A DNA stretch of 64,000 nt from Mycobacterium kiyosense (GTDB lineage Bacteria; Actinomycetota; Actinomycetes; Mycobacteriales; Mycobacteriaceae). Each line of letters starts with the position of its first letter. Positions within the stretch are counted from its first letter, which is position 1. The DNA is taken from assembly GCA_021654635.1 (NCBI GenBank), contig AP025179.1, forward strand, positions 4,216,001 to 4,280,000. The letters are read 5' to 3'. Of the stretch, positions 44,900-55,572 are shown one piece after another. A program made the position numbers and the translations under genes. The notes below the pieces were generated by a model that was not told the DNA's origin, did not search any database, and saw nothing but the letters and a program-made list of their open reading frames with translations.

Positions 44900-46396
44900 A
44901 TGGGCAAGCCCGAGGACTGGGAAGAAACCCTCGACGACCTCGACCGGCGCCGCCGGCATTCCCGGGGCATGGGCGGCCCGGAGCGGCTCGACAAGCACCG
45001 GGGCAAGGGCAAATTGGACGCCCGTGGCCGGATCGCGCATCTGCTCGATCCGGGGACGTTCCGCGAGATCGGCACCCTGGTCGGCGGTGAGGTCGCCGCC
45101 GACGCGATCGTCACCGGCTCCGGGCTGATCAACGGCGAGCCGGTGCTGGTGGGCGCCGAAGACTTCACCACGCTGGCCGGCAGCATCGGTCCGGGCGGCA
45201 ATTCCAAGCGCTACCGGATCGCCGAATTGGCGGTGCGCAACAAGGTTCCGCTGGTGATGTTGCTCGACGGCGCCGGCTTCCGCCCGACCGGTGGCCACTA
45301 CGGACGCTCGCCCACCGATCTACTCGCCCAGACCCGGTGCTCGGGTCGGGTGCCCACCGTCGCCGCGGTGCTGGGACCGTCGGCCGGACACGGCGCCCTG
45401 GTCGCGCCGGTGTGCGACTTCCGGATCATGAGCCGCAACGGCACCATCTTCACCGCTGGCCCGCCGGTGGTCAAAGAGTCGACGGGCGAAGAGATTTCGA
45501 AGCACGACCTGGGCGGACCGGACGTCGCCCTGCCCAGCGGAGTGATCCACAACGTCGGCGAGGACGACGAGTCGGTGCTCGACGAGATCCGCCGCTATCT
45601 GTCCTATTTTCCGGCCAGCGCATGGTCCTACCCGCCGTCGCGGGAGCCGGATCACACCGCGGGGCCGCGCCCGACGCCGGAGCTGCTGGGCATCGTCTCC
45701 CGCGACAACCGCCGCGTCTACGACATGCGGCAGGTGCTCGACGTGGTGTTCGACCGCCCGGACTGGTTCGAGGTCCAGCCGTCCTTCGGCAAGGCCATCA
45801 TCTGCGCCCTGGCGCATCTGGGCGGCCACCCGGTCGCCGTGGTGGCCAACCAGCCGCAGGTGCTGGCCGGGTCCATCGACTCCGACGCGGCCGACAAGGC
45901 GGCGCATTTCATCATGGTGGCCGACTCCTTCCATCTGCCCCTGGTCTTCCTGGCCGACAACCCGGGCATGCTGCCGGGCAGCCGCTCCGAGCGACAGGGC
46001 GTATTACGTAGCGGTGCAAGGATGTTCGCCGCACAGACCGCTGCGACCACGATCAAGTTGCATGTGACGCTGCGCAAGGCCTACGGCTTCGGGTCCATGG
46101 TCATGTCGCTGCTCAGCTTCGATCATCAGACCGCGACGTTCGCCTATCCGGGGGCCACCATGGGGGCCATGAGCGCCGCGGCGCTCAGCCGGGCTTCCCA
46201 CGCCGGTGAGGATCTGGCCGCGCGGCTGCGTAAAGCGGAGTTGGAGGCGTCCTACCGGTCGGCCGAGGGGATGGGGTTCGACGAGCTGATCGATCCACGC
46301 GAGACGCGGGATGCGCTGCTGGCCGCTCTGCAGCGCGGCCTGTCCGCCCGGCAGGCCGCCGCCGAACCGGTGACGCGCACCGTCATCCTGCCGTAG
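44900..46396 (+). CDS. Acyl-CoA carboxylase beta (carboxyltransferase) subunit
   Basis: The 498-residue protein has the two crotonase-like carboxyltransferase domains: an N-terminal half (GGPERLDKHRGKGKLDARGR, VPLVMLLDGAGFRPTGG, GPSAGHGALVAPVCDF) and a C-terminal half (GHPVAVVANQPQVLAGSID, PLVFLADNPGMLPG, AYGFGSMVMSLLSFD). It lacks a biotin-carboxylase domain, so it needs an AccA-type partner from elsewhere. Substrate pocket residues cannot be assigned by eye; the group includes propionyl- and methylcrotonyl-CoA-type enzymes. The ATG at 44900 follows an operator-like repeat. It is divergent from the P450/SDR operon, suggesting joint control. It would fit a pathway that releases branched or short acyl-CoA. 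Confidence 0.88.
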   Translation: MGKPEDWEETLDDLDRRRRHSRGMGGPERLDKHRGKGKLDARGRIAHLLDPGTFREIGTLVGGEVAADAIVTGSGLINGEPVLVGAEDFTTLAGSIGPGGNSKRYRIAELAVRNKVPLVMLLDGAGFRPTGGHYGRSPTDLLAQTRCSGRVPTVAAVLGPSAGHGALVAPVCDFRIMSRNGTIFTAGPPVVKESTGEEISKHDLGGPDVALPSGVIHNVGEDDESVLDEIRRYLSYFPASAWSYPPSREPDHTAGPRPTPELLGIVSRDNRRVYDMRQVLDVVFDRPDWFEVQPSFGKAIICALAHLGGHPVAVVANQPQVLAGSIDSDAADKAAHFIMVADSFHLPLVFLADNPGMLPGSRSERQGVLRSGARMFAAQTAATTIKLHVTLRKAYGFGSMVMSLLSFDHQTATFAYPGATMGAMSAAALSRASHAGEDLAARLRKAELEASYRSAEGMGFDELIDPRETRDALLAALQRGLSARQAAAEPVTRTVILP

Positions 46397-46422
46397 TCCC
46401 CTGCCGCGAGCAGACGCTCGCG

Positions 46423-47460
46423 CTACGTCCGGTAGGCGGCCACGACGGGTTCGAGCTCGTCGGGGGTGGCACCGTGCAGGATCACCGCGTCCGCCCCGTA
46501 GTCGAACTCGCGCCGGATCCGGTCCACGCACTGCTGCGCCGATCCGGTGGCCGACGGTTCCAGCCATTCGTCGGGGATCAGCGTCGCGATGTGCTCGATC
46601 TGCTCGGGCGTGGCCTTGTGGTCGATGCCGCCGGCGATCGACGTCACCACCGAGTCTTCCCGGAACCGTTGCAGCACAGCGGGATCCCAGCCGTTGGTGC
46701 TGACCAGCAGGTCCCCGTAGCCCTGCAGGTAGGTGGCCAGTCGCGCCACCGTCTTCTTCAGCCGCAACTGCTCGGGCAGGTGGTCGCCGACGGTGGCGAA
46801 ACACGACCACACCCGCACGCTGTCGGGGTCGCGACCGGCTTTCTCCGCGGCCGTCTTGACCGTTGCCACGCAGCGCTGCAGCGTTTCAGGCGTGAAGTAG
46901 GTGTGCAGGATGACGTCGTCGAAGGCGCGGCCGCCCAGTGCCAGCGTGTTGGGCCCGAACGCGACCAGGGCCAGTCGGATGTCCTCGTCGAAGTCGGGGT
47001 CGAGGAACAGCACGGGATACTTGCCCATCGGCCCGTCGTGGTTGAAGATCAGCTCGCCGTGCCACAGCCGGCGCATCACGTTGGCCCAGTCCTCCATCTG
47101 GGCGGTGGTCACCGCCGGGATGCCGAATGCCCCGTAGATCGCGGCGATGCCGCGGCCGATGCCCAGCGTGAACCGGCCTCCGGAGAGCCGGTGCATGGTG
47201 GTGGCCCAGGAGCCGGTGATCAAGGGATGGCGGGTGTTGTGATTGGTTGCGGCGGTGGCGATCTGCATCCGGTTGGTCACCGCGCAGGCGGCGCCGACGA
47301 GGGACGACGCCTCCTTGACGTTCCAGCGTTCGGAGATGAACGCGGTACCGAAGCCGAGCGCCTCGCCACGGCGCGCCTCGTCCATCAGCGTGGCCGGTCC
47401 CTCACCTCCGGCGCCGGCCAGCAGGTAGTAGCCCAGCTCGTCGAGAACGCGTTCAGCCAA
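46423..47460 (-). CDS. LLM-class F420-dependent oxidoreductase (B)
   Basis: The 345-residue protein has the luciferase-like blocks FGTAFISERWNVKEASSL, QIATAATNHNTRHP and GGRFTLGIGRG, and a C-terminal DYGADAVILHG segment. It belongs to a different subfamily from copies A and C. The ATG at 47460 lies 24 bases after the stop of the hydrolase gene. The three genes BVMO, hydrolase and this LLM form a minus-strand operon (50251 to 46423). Confidence 0.85.
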   Translation of the reverse strand: MAERVLDELGYYLLAGAGGEGPATLMDEARRGEALGFGTAFISERWNVKEASSLVGAACAVTNRMQIATAATNHNTRHPLITGSWATTMHRLSGGRFTLGIGRGIAAIYGAFGIPAVTTAQMEDWANVMRRLWHGELIFNHDGPMGKYPVLFLDPDFDEDIRLALVAFGPNTLALGGRAFDDVILHTYFTPETLQRCVATVKTAAEKAGRDPDSVRVWSCFATVGDHLPEQLRLKKTVARLATYLQGYGDLLVSTNGWDPAVLQRFREDSVVTSIAGGIDHKATPEQIEHIATLIPDEWLEPSATGSAQQCVDRIRREFDYGADAVILHGATPDELEPVVAAYRT

Positions 47461-47484
47461 TTCCGAACTCCTTGCTAGTCATCG

Positions 47485-48618
47485 TCATTCGGCCACCCGG
47501 AGCGCGGCGTCCTCGCTGACCTCGCGCAGGAACCGCTCCGAGACAGCCAGGACCCGGCGGGAGAATACGTGACTGACGTGGCCGCCGGCATACCAGTACA
47601 GCTGGCCGCCCCACTTCTGCTGCAGTGCCAGCGTCGGCTCCAGCATCGCCATCCGGTCGTGACGCGCGCCGATGATCAGCCGTCGGTGCGGCGGGGGCGC
47701 CGGGTCGGCCTGCAGCGGGTCGATCACCGTGGTCAGTTGGGCCACCACGTCGGACCGCAGCAGCGTGCGGTAGTCGCTGTGCGAGGCGCCCGACCTGCCG
47801 AGGTGGCGCGCGATCATCGTGTTCAGCCCGAGGATCGGCGTGTACAGCGCGACGGCGTGCACCTGCCGCTCCAGATGCGAGACCAGGGCGGCCACCGGGC
47901 TGCCCATCGAAACTCCCGCTACCACAACCGGGGTGCCCTGCCGCTGCGCCCAGCGGACCACAGCGCGGATCTCCGACACCGAACGCATCATGCCGGCGAC
48001 GTTGCCCAGTGGATCCATGTCCGGGTAGGTCGGCCAGTACTTGCGCCGGCTGCCGTGGCCCGGCTGCACCGGCATCGCGACGTTGAATCCCAGGCCGTGA
48101 TGGATCCGGTCGATCCGCGACATCAGCATGTCTTGCGCGCCGCCCTGACCGGCACCGTGGATCCAGATCAGCCAAGGCCGCGGACGGTCCCGGTGCCGGC
48201 ACAGGTGCACCACCGCCCGCGACGGGCCGCCGAACCCTTCATCCAGCAGTGACTCGGGCAACTGCGGATCGTGCTCGAACGTCATGCGCTCGTAGGACAA
48301 GCCGCCGATGCGCCGCCGTCGGATGCCGTGCACCCGCAGCGGGGCGGGATCCGCGTACGCGCCGTCCAGACCGAGCGCCGACAACTCCTCGGCGGCCGCC
48401 ACGCACGCCGCCGGCGACCGGACAGTCACCGGGCCACCACCGCCGAGTACCGAAAAGCCGGTCAGCACCAGCTCATCCAGCAGCACTTCACCGAATTGAC
48501 GCACTCCGCACGGGCCTGGCCCGTCGGCCTGGGAACCGGCCCGCACCCCGGCCACGGTCCGCGGCAGCAGCATGCCCACCTCCCGGGTGACGCCCAGCCC
48601 GCGGGTAGCAAACGACAC
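47485..48618 (-). CDS. Alpha/beta hydrolase
   Basis: The 377-residue protein has the oxyanion segment WIHGAGQGG, the nucleophile elbow GVSMGSP (serine present), an Asp in GARHDRMAM and a His in GGHVSHVF, so a complete triad can be traced. About 130 residues before the hydrolase domain contain no clear motif. An ester from a Baeyer-Villiger step could be its substrate, since the BVMO gene lies 11 bases upstream (ends 48629). The GTG at 48618 was used. Confidence 0.8.
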   Translation of the reverse strand: MSFATRGLGVTREVGMLLPRTVAGVRAGSQADGPGPCGVRQFGEVLLDELVLTGFSVLGGGGPVTVRSPAACVAAAEELSALGLDGAYADPAPLRVHGIRRRRIGGLSYERMTFEHDPQLPESLLDEGFGGPSRAVVHLCRHRDRPRPWLIWIHGAGQGGAQDMLMSRIDRIHHGLGFNVAMPVQPGHGSRRKYWPTYPDMDPLGNVAGMMRSVSEIRAVVRWAQRQGTPVVVAGVSMGSPVAALVSHLERQVHAVALYTPILGLNTMIARHLGRSGASHSDYRTLLRSDVVAQLTTVIDPLQADPAPPPHRRLIIGARHDRMAMLEPTLALQQKWGGQLYWYAGGHVSHVFSRRVLAVSERFLREVSEDAALRVAE

Positions 48619-48628
48619 GATCGATCAC

Positions 48629-50251
48629 CTACCTCAGCTTGAAACCGGTATAGCCGGTGGCGGCGATCTCGTCGCAGCGTCGCCGGTATTCGGGGATTCC
48701 GCCGGTATAGCCCATGTACATCCGTTTCTTGCCGGGTACGTTGCCACCGTTGTACCAAGAGTTGCAGGACGGATGGACCAGGACCGTCGCCGCCACCAGC
48801 GAGGTGGCGTGGTCGATCCATTCCCGTTGTGCGCTCTCGAGGGCTTCGATGGTGCGAATCCCGTTGCCGCGCAGATAAGCAACGCAGTCGGCTATCCATT
48901 CGACGTGTTGCTCGAGGGCGGCCACGTAGTTGGTCGCTGCGCTGGGGCTGCCGGGCCCCTGGATGGTGAACAGGTTCGGGAAGCCGGCGACCGCCAAACC
49001 CAGATACGACAACGGTCCCTCCTCGGCCCAATACCGGCCCAGGGACATCCCGTCGCGGCCGCGGATGTCGATGCGGCTCAACGCCCCGGTCATCGCGTCG
49101 AATCCGGTGGCGTAGACGATCACGTCGAGTTGGTACTCGTTGCGCTGGGTGCGGATGCCGGTTCGGGTGACCGTTCGGATCGGGTCGGCGCGCAGGTCGA
49201 CCAGGGTGACGTTGTCCCGGTTGAACGTCTGGTAATAGCCCTGGTCGATGATCGGACGCTTGCAGGCGAACGGGTGCCGAGGTACCAGCGCGGCCGCCGT
49301 CGCCGGATCCTTGACAATTCGCGCGACCGCTTCGCCGTAGAGCTCCGCGGCCATCCGGTTGGCCTCGATATCGAAGAAGACGTCGCTCCAATTCAATGCT
49401 CCCAGAACGCCTTTCTCCTCGATTGCGCGTAGTTGCTCGTCCCGGGTCGCCGTCTTCAGCGCCGGGCTGGCCAGCATCTCCAACAGCACCGAGAACGCGC
49501 TCAGCCGGGCCGCGCCGATCGGGTGCTCGCGTTGCGCGGCGCGTATCTCGCCGTAGCGGGCCTTCATCGCGTCGAGTTCGCCCGGTTCGAACCGGTGCAC
49601 CCGCCACGGCAGGGTGTAGGGGGCCGAACGCTGGAACACGACGAGCTGCTGAGCTTCCCGGGCCACCACCGGGATGAGCTGGACGCCGGTGGAGCCGGTC
49701 CCGATCACACCGACCCGCTTTCCGCTCAGCTCGAAACCCTCGCGTGGCCAGCGGCTGGTGTACAGCGATGTCCCGGCGAACGACTCCCGGCCGGGGATGT
49801 CGGGTTCCAGCGGCACCGACAGGATGCCGGAGGCGGCCACGACGAACGCGGCGGTGTAGGTCTGTCCGGCCTGCGTCCGCACCTGCCAAACCGCGGCGTC
49901 TTCGTCGAAGGTCATCGCGACCACCTGGGCGCCGAAGGTGATGTCGCGGCGCAGGTCCAGGCGGTCGGCGACGAAGTTCAGGTAGGCCTCGATCTCGGGC
50001 TGGGCCGGCATGGACTCGGTCCATACCCACTCCTGCTGAATATCTTCGGAGAAGCTGTAGGAGTATTCGATGCTCTCGATGTCGCAGCGCGCACCCGGGT
50101 AGCGGTTCACCAGCCAGGTGCCACCGACACTGTCGGCCATCTCCAGAACCAGGGTGCGCAGCCCGAGTTCGCGCAGCCGGTGCAGCATGTACAGGCCGGC
50201 GAATCCGGCCCCGATGACGAGTACGTCGAGAACGTCGCAGTCAGGATCCAC
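48629..50251 (-). CDS. Flavin-containing monooxygenase, Baeyer-Villiger type
   Basis: The 540-residue protein has an FAD-binding GxGxxG (VIGAGFAG, 12-19), an NADPH-binding VIGTGSTGVQ and the long BVMO-type body with NRYPGARCD and ATGFDAMTGAL. The BVMO fingerprint FxGxxxHxxxWP reads FAGTSLYTSRWP (158-169), with Tyr164 in place of the histidine. Such a change may alter NADPH handling or mean a related, non-Baeyer-Villiger activity. The GTG at 50251 overlaps an upstream 26-residue reading frame with a strong ribosome site. It is the first large gene of a minus-strand operon with the hydrolase and LLM B, divergent from the Rieske oxygenase operon. Confidence 0.85.
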   Translation of the reverse strand: MDPDCDVLDVLVIGAGFAGLYMLHRLRELGLRTLVLEMADSVGGTWLVNRYPGARCDIESIEYSYSFSEDIQQEWVWTESMPAQPEIEAYLNFVADRLDLRRDITFGAQVVAMTFDEDAAVWQVRTQAGQTYTAAFVVAASGILSVPLEPDIPGRESFAGTSLYTSRWPREGFELSGKRVGVIGTGSTGVQLIPVVAREAQQLVVFQRSAPYTLPWRVHRFEPGELDAMKARYGEIRAAQREHPIGAARLSAFSVLLEMLASPALKTATRDEQLRAIEEKGVLGALNWSDVFFDIEANRMAAELYGEAVARIVKDPATAAALVPRHPFACKRPIIDQGYYQTFNRDNVTLVDLRADPIRTVTRTGIRTQRNEYQLDVIVYATGFDAMTGALSRIDIRGRDGMSLGRYWAEEGPLSYLGLAVAGFPNLFTIQGPGSPSAATNYVAALEQHVEWIADCVAYLRGNGIRTIEALESAQREWIDHATSLVAATVLVHPSCNSWYNGGNVPGKKRMYMGYTGGIPEYRRRCDEIAATGYTGFKLR

Positions 50252-50321
50252 CGAAAACCCGCACTGTGGTCCCGGCGGTGAGCCGGCGTATCGCCTCGAG
50301 TTCGTCCGCCGCTGCGGTCAT
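50241..50321 (-). CDS. 26-residue leader reading frame before the monooxygenase
   Basis: An ATG at 50321 with a GAGGAG site five bases upstream opens a 26-residue frame that ends (TGA 50243-50241) just past the monooxygenase GTG at 50251, in another frame. It may be a translational coupling leader, a frameshifted N terminus, or chance. No homologue is known to me. Confidence 0.3.
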   Translation of the reverse strand: MTAAADELEAIRRLTAGTTVRVFGGS

Positions 50322-50375
50322 GTCACTCCTCGCCCACACCGGACGGTCTGTCAGTTGCCGTCCAGCTGAAATCTA

Positions 50376-50394
50376 TACTGTAATGGATTAAGTA
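50376..50394. promoter_or_regulatory. Shared operator-like motif, site 3
   Basis: TACTGTAATGGATTAAGTA, between the monooxygenase operon (minus) and the Rieske operon (plus), 27 bases before the Rieske GTG. Confidence 0.62.
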
Positions 50395-50420
50395 TCAGCC
50401 CACACGCGAAAGGTGCCGCC

Positions 50421-51431
50421 GTGAAGGTCCCTTTCACCTGGAAAGTCACCGGGTGGTTCATGGTCGGGTGGTCGCCCGAATTCCCGGTCGGCGAGGTGCG
50501 CCCGTTGCAGTACTTCGGCGAAGACCTGGTCGCTTACCGCGACGAGGCCGGCACGCTGCACGTGCTGGAAGCTCACTGCAAGCACCTCGGTGCCCACCTC
50601 GGTCACGGCGGCACGGTGATCGGCGACTGCGTGCAATGCCCGTTCCACGGGTGGCGCTGGGGGCCGGACGGCACCAACCGGTACATCCCCTACCAGCCGG
50701 ACCGCCCCAACAAGGCGCTGACGCTGCGGGCATATCCCGTCCACGAACAGTACGACTGCGTATTCGTCTGGCACCACCCCGACGGTAAGGAACCGCAGTG
50801 GGAGATGCCCGACATCTTCACCAAGTTCCCGCAGTTCGAGACGGACCCGTCGGCCTACTACCGGGCCTACCCGGAGTTCTCCCGGCGCGCCGAACGCGAG
50901 CCGGTGCATCCGCAGATCGTGGCCGAAAACGCACCGGACAGCGCGCATTTCGAATACGTGCACCACGCGACCGTGACGCCGCGGGTGCTGGACTGGCGCA
51001 TCGTCGACCACGAATGGCAGTTCACCGCCGGCTGGCCGGACGCACGCAGCGACGATCCCGACGATTTGGCGCTGGTGTTCCACAGCCACCTGTTCGGGCT
51101 CGGCGGCGCTATCAGCGTGTTCGAGGGCGCCCAGAACCACCGGCTGATCTTCACCTGCACGCCGGTCGACGACCAGTGTTCGGACCTGTTCTACTCGATC
51201 TGGTGGCCGCGGGTGCCGGGCGACGAGGCCCCGGTGCCCGAGGGCAAGCTACGCGAGCTGATCGAAAAGCAGTTCCTGTCAACCGTTTTCGACGACCTGC
51301 AGATCTGGCGCTACCAGAAGTACGTGGAGCGTCCGCCGCTGTCCAAGGTGGACGCGAAAGGCTATATGGCGCTGCGGAAATGGGCGACACAGTTCTACGA
51401 TGTCCCGGCCGGCGTCGGGGCTCCGGCATGA
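50421..51431 (+). CDS. Rieske non-heme iron oxygenase, KshA-like
   Basis: The 336-residue protein has a Rieske 2Fe-2S site (Cys53-x-His55 and Cys73-x2-His76, within DCVQCPFHGW) and a mononuclear iron site with the ENAPDSAHFEYVHH segment. This is the oxygenase component class that includes 3-ketosteroid 9-alpha-hydroxylase (KshA). It needs a reductase partner, which is not in this window. GTG start at 50421 behind AAAGG. It is the first gene of a plus-strand operon with the isochorismatase-like protein, the thioesterase and FadD (tight overlaps). A ring-hydroxylating step on a steroid- or terpenoid-like compound is plausible. Confidence 0.87.
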   Translation: MKVPFTWKVTGWFMVGWSPEFPVGEVRPLQYFGEDLVAYRDEAGTLHVLEAHCKHLGAHLGHGGTVIGDCVQCPFHGWRWGPDGTNRYIPYQPDRPNKALTLRAYPVHEQYDCVFVWHHPDGKEPQWEMPDIFTKFPQFETDPSAYYRAYPEFSRRAEREPVHPQIVAENAPDSAHFEYVHHATVTPRVLDWRIVDHEWQFTAGWPDARSDDPDDLALVFHSHLFGLGGAISVFEGAQNHRLIFTCTPVDDQCSDLFYSIWWPRVPGDEAPVPEGKLRELIEKQFLSTVFDDLQIWRYQKYVERPPLSKVDAKGYMALRKWATQFYDVPAGVGAPA

Positions 51432-52048
51432 CGAGCCGGCTCGTCGGCCTCGTCGAGCCGGGGCGCACCGCGGTCGTCACCCAGGAATGCCAGGGCGCAG
51501 TGATGGGCGCCGACGCCGGGCTGGGGATGCTGGCCGCCGAGGCACGCCGGGTGGCGCTGCCCAATATCGTCCGGCTGCTTCCGGCGGCGCGGGCCGCCGG
51601 CGTGCACGTGGTGCACTGCCTGGTGCAGAAGCGGCCGGACGGGCTGGGATCCAACCACAACGCCAAGATCTTCGCCCTGGACCGTGGCGAAGTGGACATC
51701 ACTCCCGGCACCCCCGGCGCGAAACTGTTGCCCGAATTAGGTCCGGAGCCAACGGATCTGGTGCTGGCCCGCTGGCACGGCGTCGGGCCGATGGGCGGCA
51801 CCGACCTGGACGCGGTGCTGCGCAACCTCGGCGTGTCCACCGTCGTGGTGGTGGGCGTTTCGCTCAACATCGCGATCCCCAACTTCGTGATGGACGCCGT
51901 CAACGCCGCTTACCGGGTGGTGCTGCCCCGCGACGCGGTGGCCGGCATCCCCACCGAATACGGCGAAGCCATGATCGCCAACACCCTGTCGCTGCTGGCC
52001 ACCATCACCACCACCGACGACCTGCTGCACACCTGGCAGGCGGCATGA
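51428..52048 (+). CDS. Isochorismatase-fold protein lacking the catalytic triad
   Basis: The 206-residue protein has the fold of cysteine hydrolases (AVVTQECQGAV strand-loop, VHVVHCLVQ strand, LGVSTVVVVGVSLNIAIPNF loop, YRVVLPRDAVAGIP strand). The residues that normally act are changed: the first-strand Asp is a Glu20-type position, the Lys position reads Arg115, and the cysteine position reads Ala149 (LNIAI for the usual DVCV). Hydrolase activity by the normal mechanism is therefore unlikely. Similar actinobacterial proteins with this feature exist, to my knowledge, so it may be a subfamily. The ATG at 51428 overlaps the Rieske stop by four bases. Confidence 0.8.
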   Translation: MTSRLVGLVEPGRTAVVTQECQGAVMGADAGLGMLAAEARRVALPNIVRLLPAARAAGVHVVHCLVQKRPDGLGSNHNAKIFALDRGEVDITPGTPGAKLLPELGPEPTDLVLARWHGVGPMGGTDLDAVLRNLGVSTVVVVGVSLNIAIPNFVMDAVNAAYRVVLPRDAVAGIPTEYGEAMIANTLSLLATITTTDDLLHTWQAA

Positions 52049-52665
52049 CCGAGACCGCATCGCCGAGCCGCGGCGGCTTTCCCGACCTCAGACCGGTCCA
52101 GGATGCGCCCCCGGAACTGAACCGCTACGTGGCCGCACTGCACCGGCTGCAGGATCTGACCGTCTCCACCCGCCCGGACCCCGCACTCTGGACCGCCGCC
52201 GCCGAACACCTCGAACAGGCGTGTGCGCTGCTGGACGGCCATCAGGTTGCGGAGGTCGAGGCCGTGGCCGGCCGGGTCCTCACCATCCCCGGTCTGGGAC
52301 ATCCGCTGCTGCCGCCGTGGACGGTCGCCGAGTCCGGCCGCGACGGGGTGACCATGGCCGGGCACTTCAGACAGGCCCACGTCGGCGGTAATCACGCCGT
52401 GCACGGGGGCATGATTCCGCTGCTCTACGACTGGCTGTTCGGCATGGTGGTCACCGCCGCCGAGATCCGCCCGACCCGCACCGCCTACCTGCATGTGGAC
52501 TACCGCAAGATCACCCCGATCGACGAGCCACTGACCGCCCGCGGCAGGATCAGCGACGTCGACGGCCGGAAGGTTTTCATTGCGGCTACCATGACGTCGG
52601 CCGACGGAACGGTGCTGACCGAAGCCCGTGGGCTGATGGTCCGCTTGTTACCCCACCAGCCGTGA
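52045..52665 (+). CDS. PaaI-type hotdog thioesterase
   Basis: The 206-residue protein has an N-terminal helical part (about 1-85) and a C-terminal hotdog domain with the NHAVHGGMIPLLYDWLFG motif, including the catalytic-type HGG. It should cleave an acyl-CoA. The ATG at 52045 overlaps the previous stop by four bases, and FadD follows after eight bases, so it is a tight operon member that may recycle or divert CoA intermediates of this pathway. Confidence 0.85.
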   Translation: MTETASPSRGGFPDLRPVQDAPPELNRYVAALHRLQDLTVSTRPDPALWTAAAEHLEQACALLDGHQVAEVEAVAGRVLTIPGLGHPLLPPWTVAESGRDGVTMAGHFRQAHVGGNHAVHGGMIPLLYDWLFGMVVTAAEIRPTRTAYLHVDYRKITPIDEPLTARGRISDVDGRKVFIAATMTSADGTVLTEARGLMVRLLPHQP

Positions 52666-52673
52666 GAGAGATA

Positions 52674-54326
<1,653 letters not shown>

Positions 54327-54349
54327 GCCGGCCGGTCGGTCGCGCGACG

Positions 54350-54440
54350 CGGCGCCCGCTTAACCCGCTCACGCGCTTACCCGCTTAACCGCTTACGCCG
54401 CTTACCCGCTCACGCCGAGCGTCACGCTGGCGTGACGCTC
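54350..54440. repeat. Tandem CGCTTA-type repeats and a perfect hairpin
   Basis: About 54355-54415 is built of repeated CGCTTACC/CGCTCACG units of eight to nine bases. It runs into GAGCGTCACGC (54417-54427) and GCGTGACGCTC (54430-54440), an 11-bp perfect inverted repeat with a two-base loop. It lies between convergent genes (FadD A and LLM C) and may be a bidirectional terminator. Confidence 0.55.
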
Positions 54441-54457
54441 GACCGTCCAGCGTTGCA

Positions 54458-55537
54458 CTAGCGTGACGTTGAGCGGCCCGAAGGTTCGGCGATCGGCGTA
54501 TCGGGGGCGGCGCGCATCTGCTGCAGGATCGAGATGACCGTTTCGGCGGGCAGTGCCGCTGGCAGTGCCGGCATCACCCGGTCCACCGCGCCCACGCAAC
54601 GAGCACGCAGCGCGGCGGCCAGTTCGTCGACAGGTGCCACGACGGCGAAGGCGTCCAGCACGTCGTCGTCGATCAACTCGGCCATCGCATCCCATTCACC
54701 CTGCCGGGACAGCCGATGTAGCTCGGTGTGCAGGTCTGCCCAGCCGTGCAGGTCGAGCACCTTCAGGTACGCCGGCGTGGACCCGTAGAAGGCGATCTGC
54801 TTACGCACTCCGGCGGCCGCGGCGGCCATCTCGGCTTCGGTTCGACCCGTCACCACGAACACCGGACACGCCACCGCGACCTCACCGGGATCCCGTCCGG
54901 CGCGCGTGATTCCGCGCCGCAACGCCGGCAGCGTCACCTCGTCCAGATACCGGCGGGTGGTGAAGGCGTGGGCGATCAGACCGTCGGTGACCTCACCGCA
55001 CAGCTGCGTCATCGCCTCGCCGACCGCGGAGACGAAAACCTTTGGCACCGAACAGGTCAGGCGTTCCGGGGTGAACATCGGCGTCATGATCTTGTGGGTG
55101 TAGAACTCCCCTTCGAAGCTTAACCGGGTCCCGTGCTGCCAGCAGTCCCAGATCGCCCGGACCGCCGCGATGAACTCGCGCATCCTGGCCACCGGCCGGC
55201 TCCACGGCATGCTGAACCGCTTCTCGATGTGCGGCTGGATCTGGGTGCCCAACCCCAGGATGAACCGGCCGCCGGAGTAGGACTGCAGGTCCCAGGCGAC
55301 GTTGGCGACGATCATCGGGTTACGGGCGAAGGCCACCGCAATGCTGGTGCCTATCTCGATCGTGGCGGTGTGTTCGGCTGCGAGCAGCATGGGCAGGAAC
55401 GGATCGTGGTTGATCTCTCCGGTCCATCCGCCGTCATAGCCACGACGCTGCAGCTCGGCCGCGACCGCGGGCACGCGCGCCAGTTCCATGGGGATGCCCC
55501 CATCGATTTTGATCGCGGCGCCGGACTGGTCATTCAT
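54458..55537 (-). CDS. LLM-class F420-dependent oxidoreductase (C)
   Basis: The 359-residue protein closely follows LLM A (43733-44764): DGGWTGEINHDPFLPMLLAAE, IEIGTSIAVAFARNP and GRFILGLGTQ blocks, and the same MTPMFTPE segment. The two are paralogues in operons that share the operator-like motif. The C-terminal tail is about 20 residues longer. The ATG at 55537 lies 36 bases before site 4. It is divergent from the small lipocalin-like gene. Confidence 0.85.
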   Translation of the reverse strand: MNDQSGAAIKIDGGIPMELARVPAVAAELQRRGYDGGWTGEINHDPFLPMLLAAEHTATIEIGTSIAVAFARNPMIVANVAWDLQSYSGGRFILGLGTQIQPHIEKRFSMPWSRPVARMREFIAAVRAIWDCWQHGTRLSFEGEFYTHKIMTPMFTPERLTCSVPKVFVSAVGEAMTQLCGEVTDGLIAHAFTTRRYLDEVTLPALRRGITRAGRDPGEVAVACPVFVVTGRTEAEMAAAAAGVRKQIAFYGSTPAYLKVLDLHGWADLHTELHRLSRQGEWDAMAELIDDDVLDAFAVVAPVDELAAALRARCVGAVDRVMPALPAALPAETVISILQQMRAAPDTPIAEPSGRSTSR

Positions 55538-55572
55538 CGCTACGCCAGCACTCCGCTCATGCGGGTGGACGT

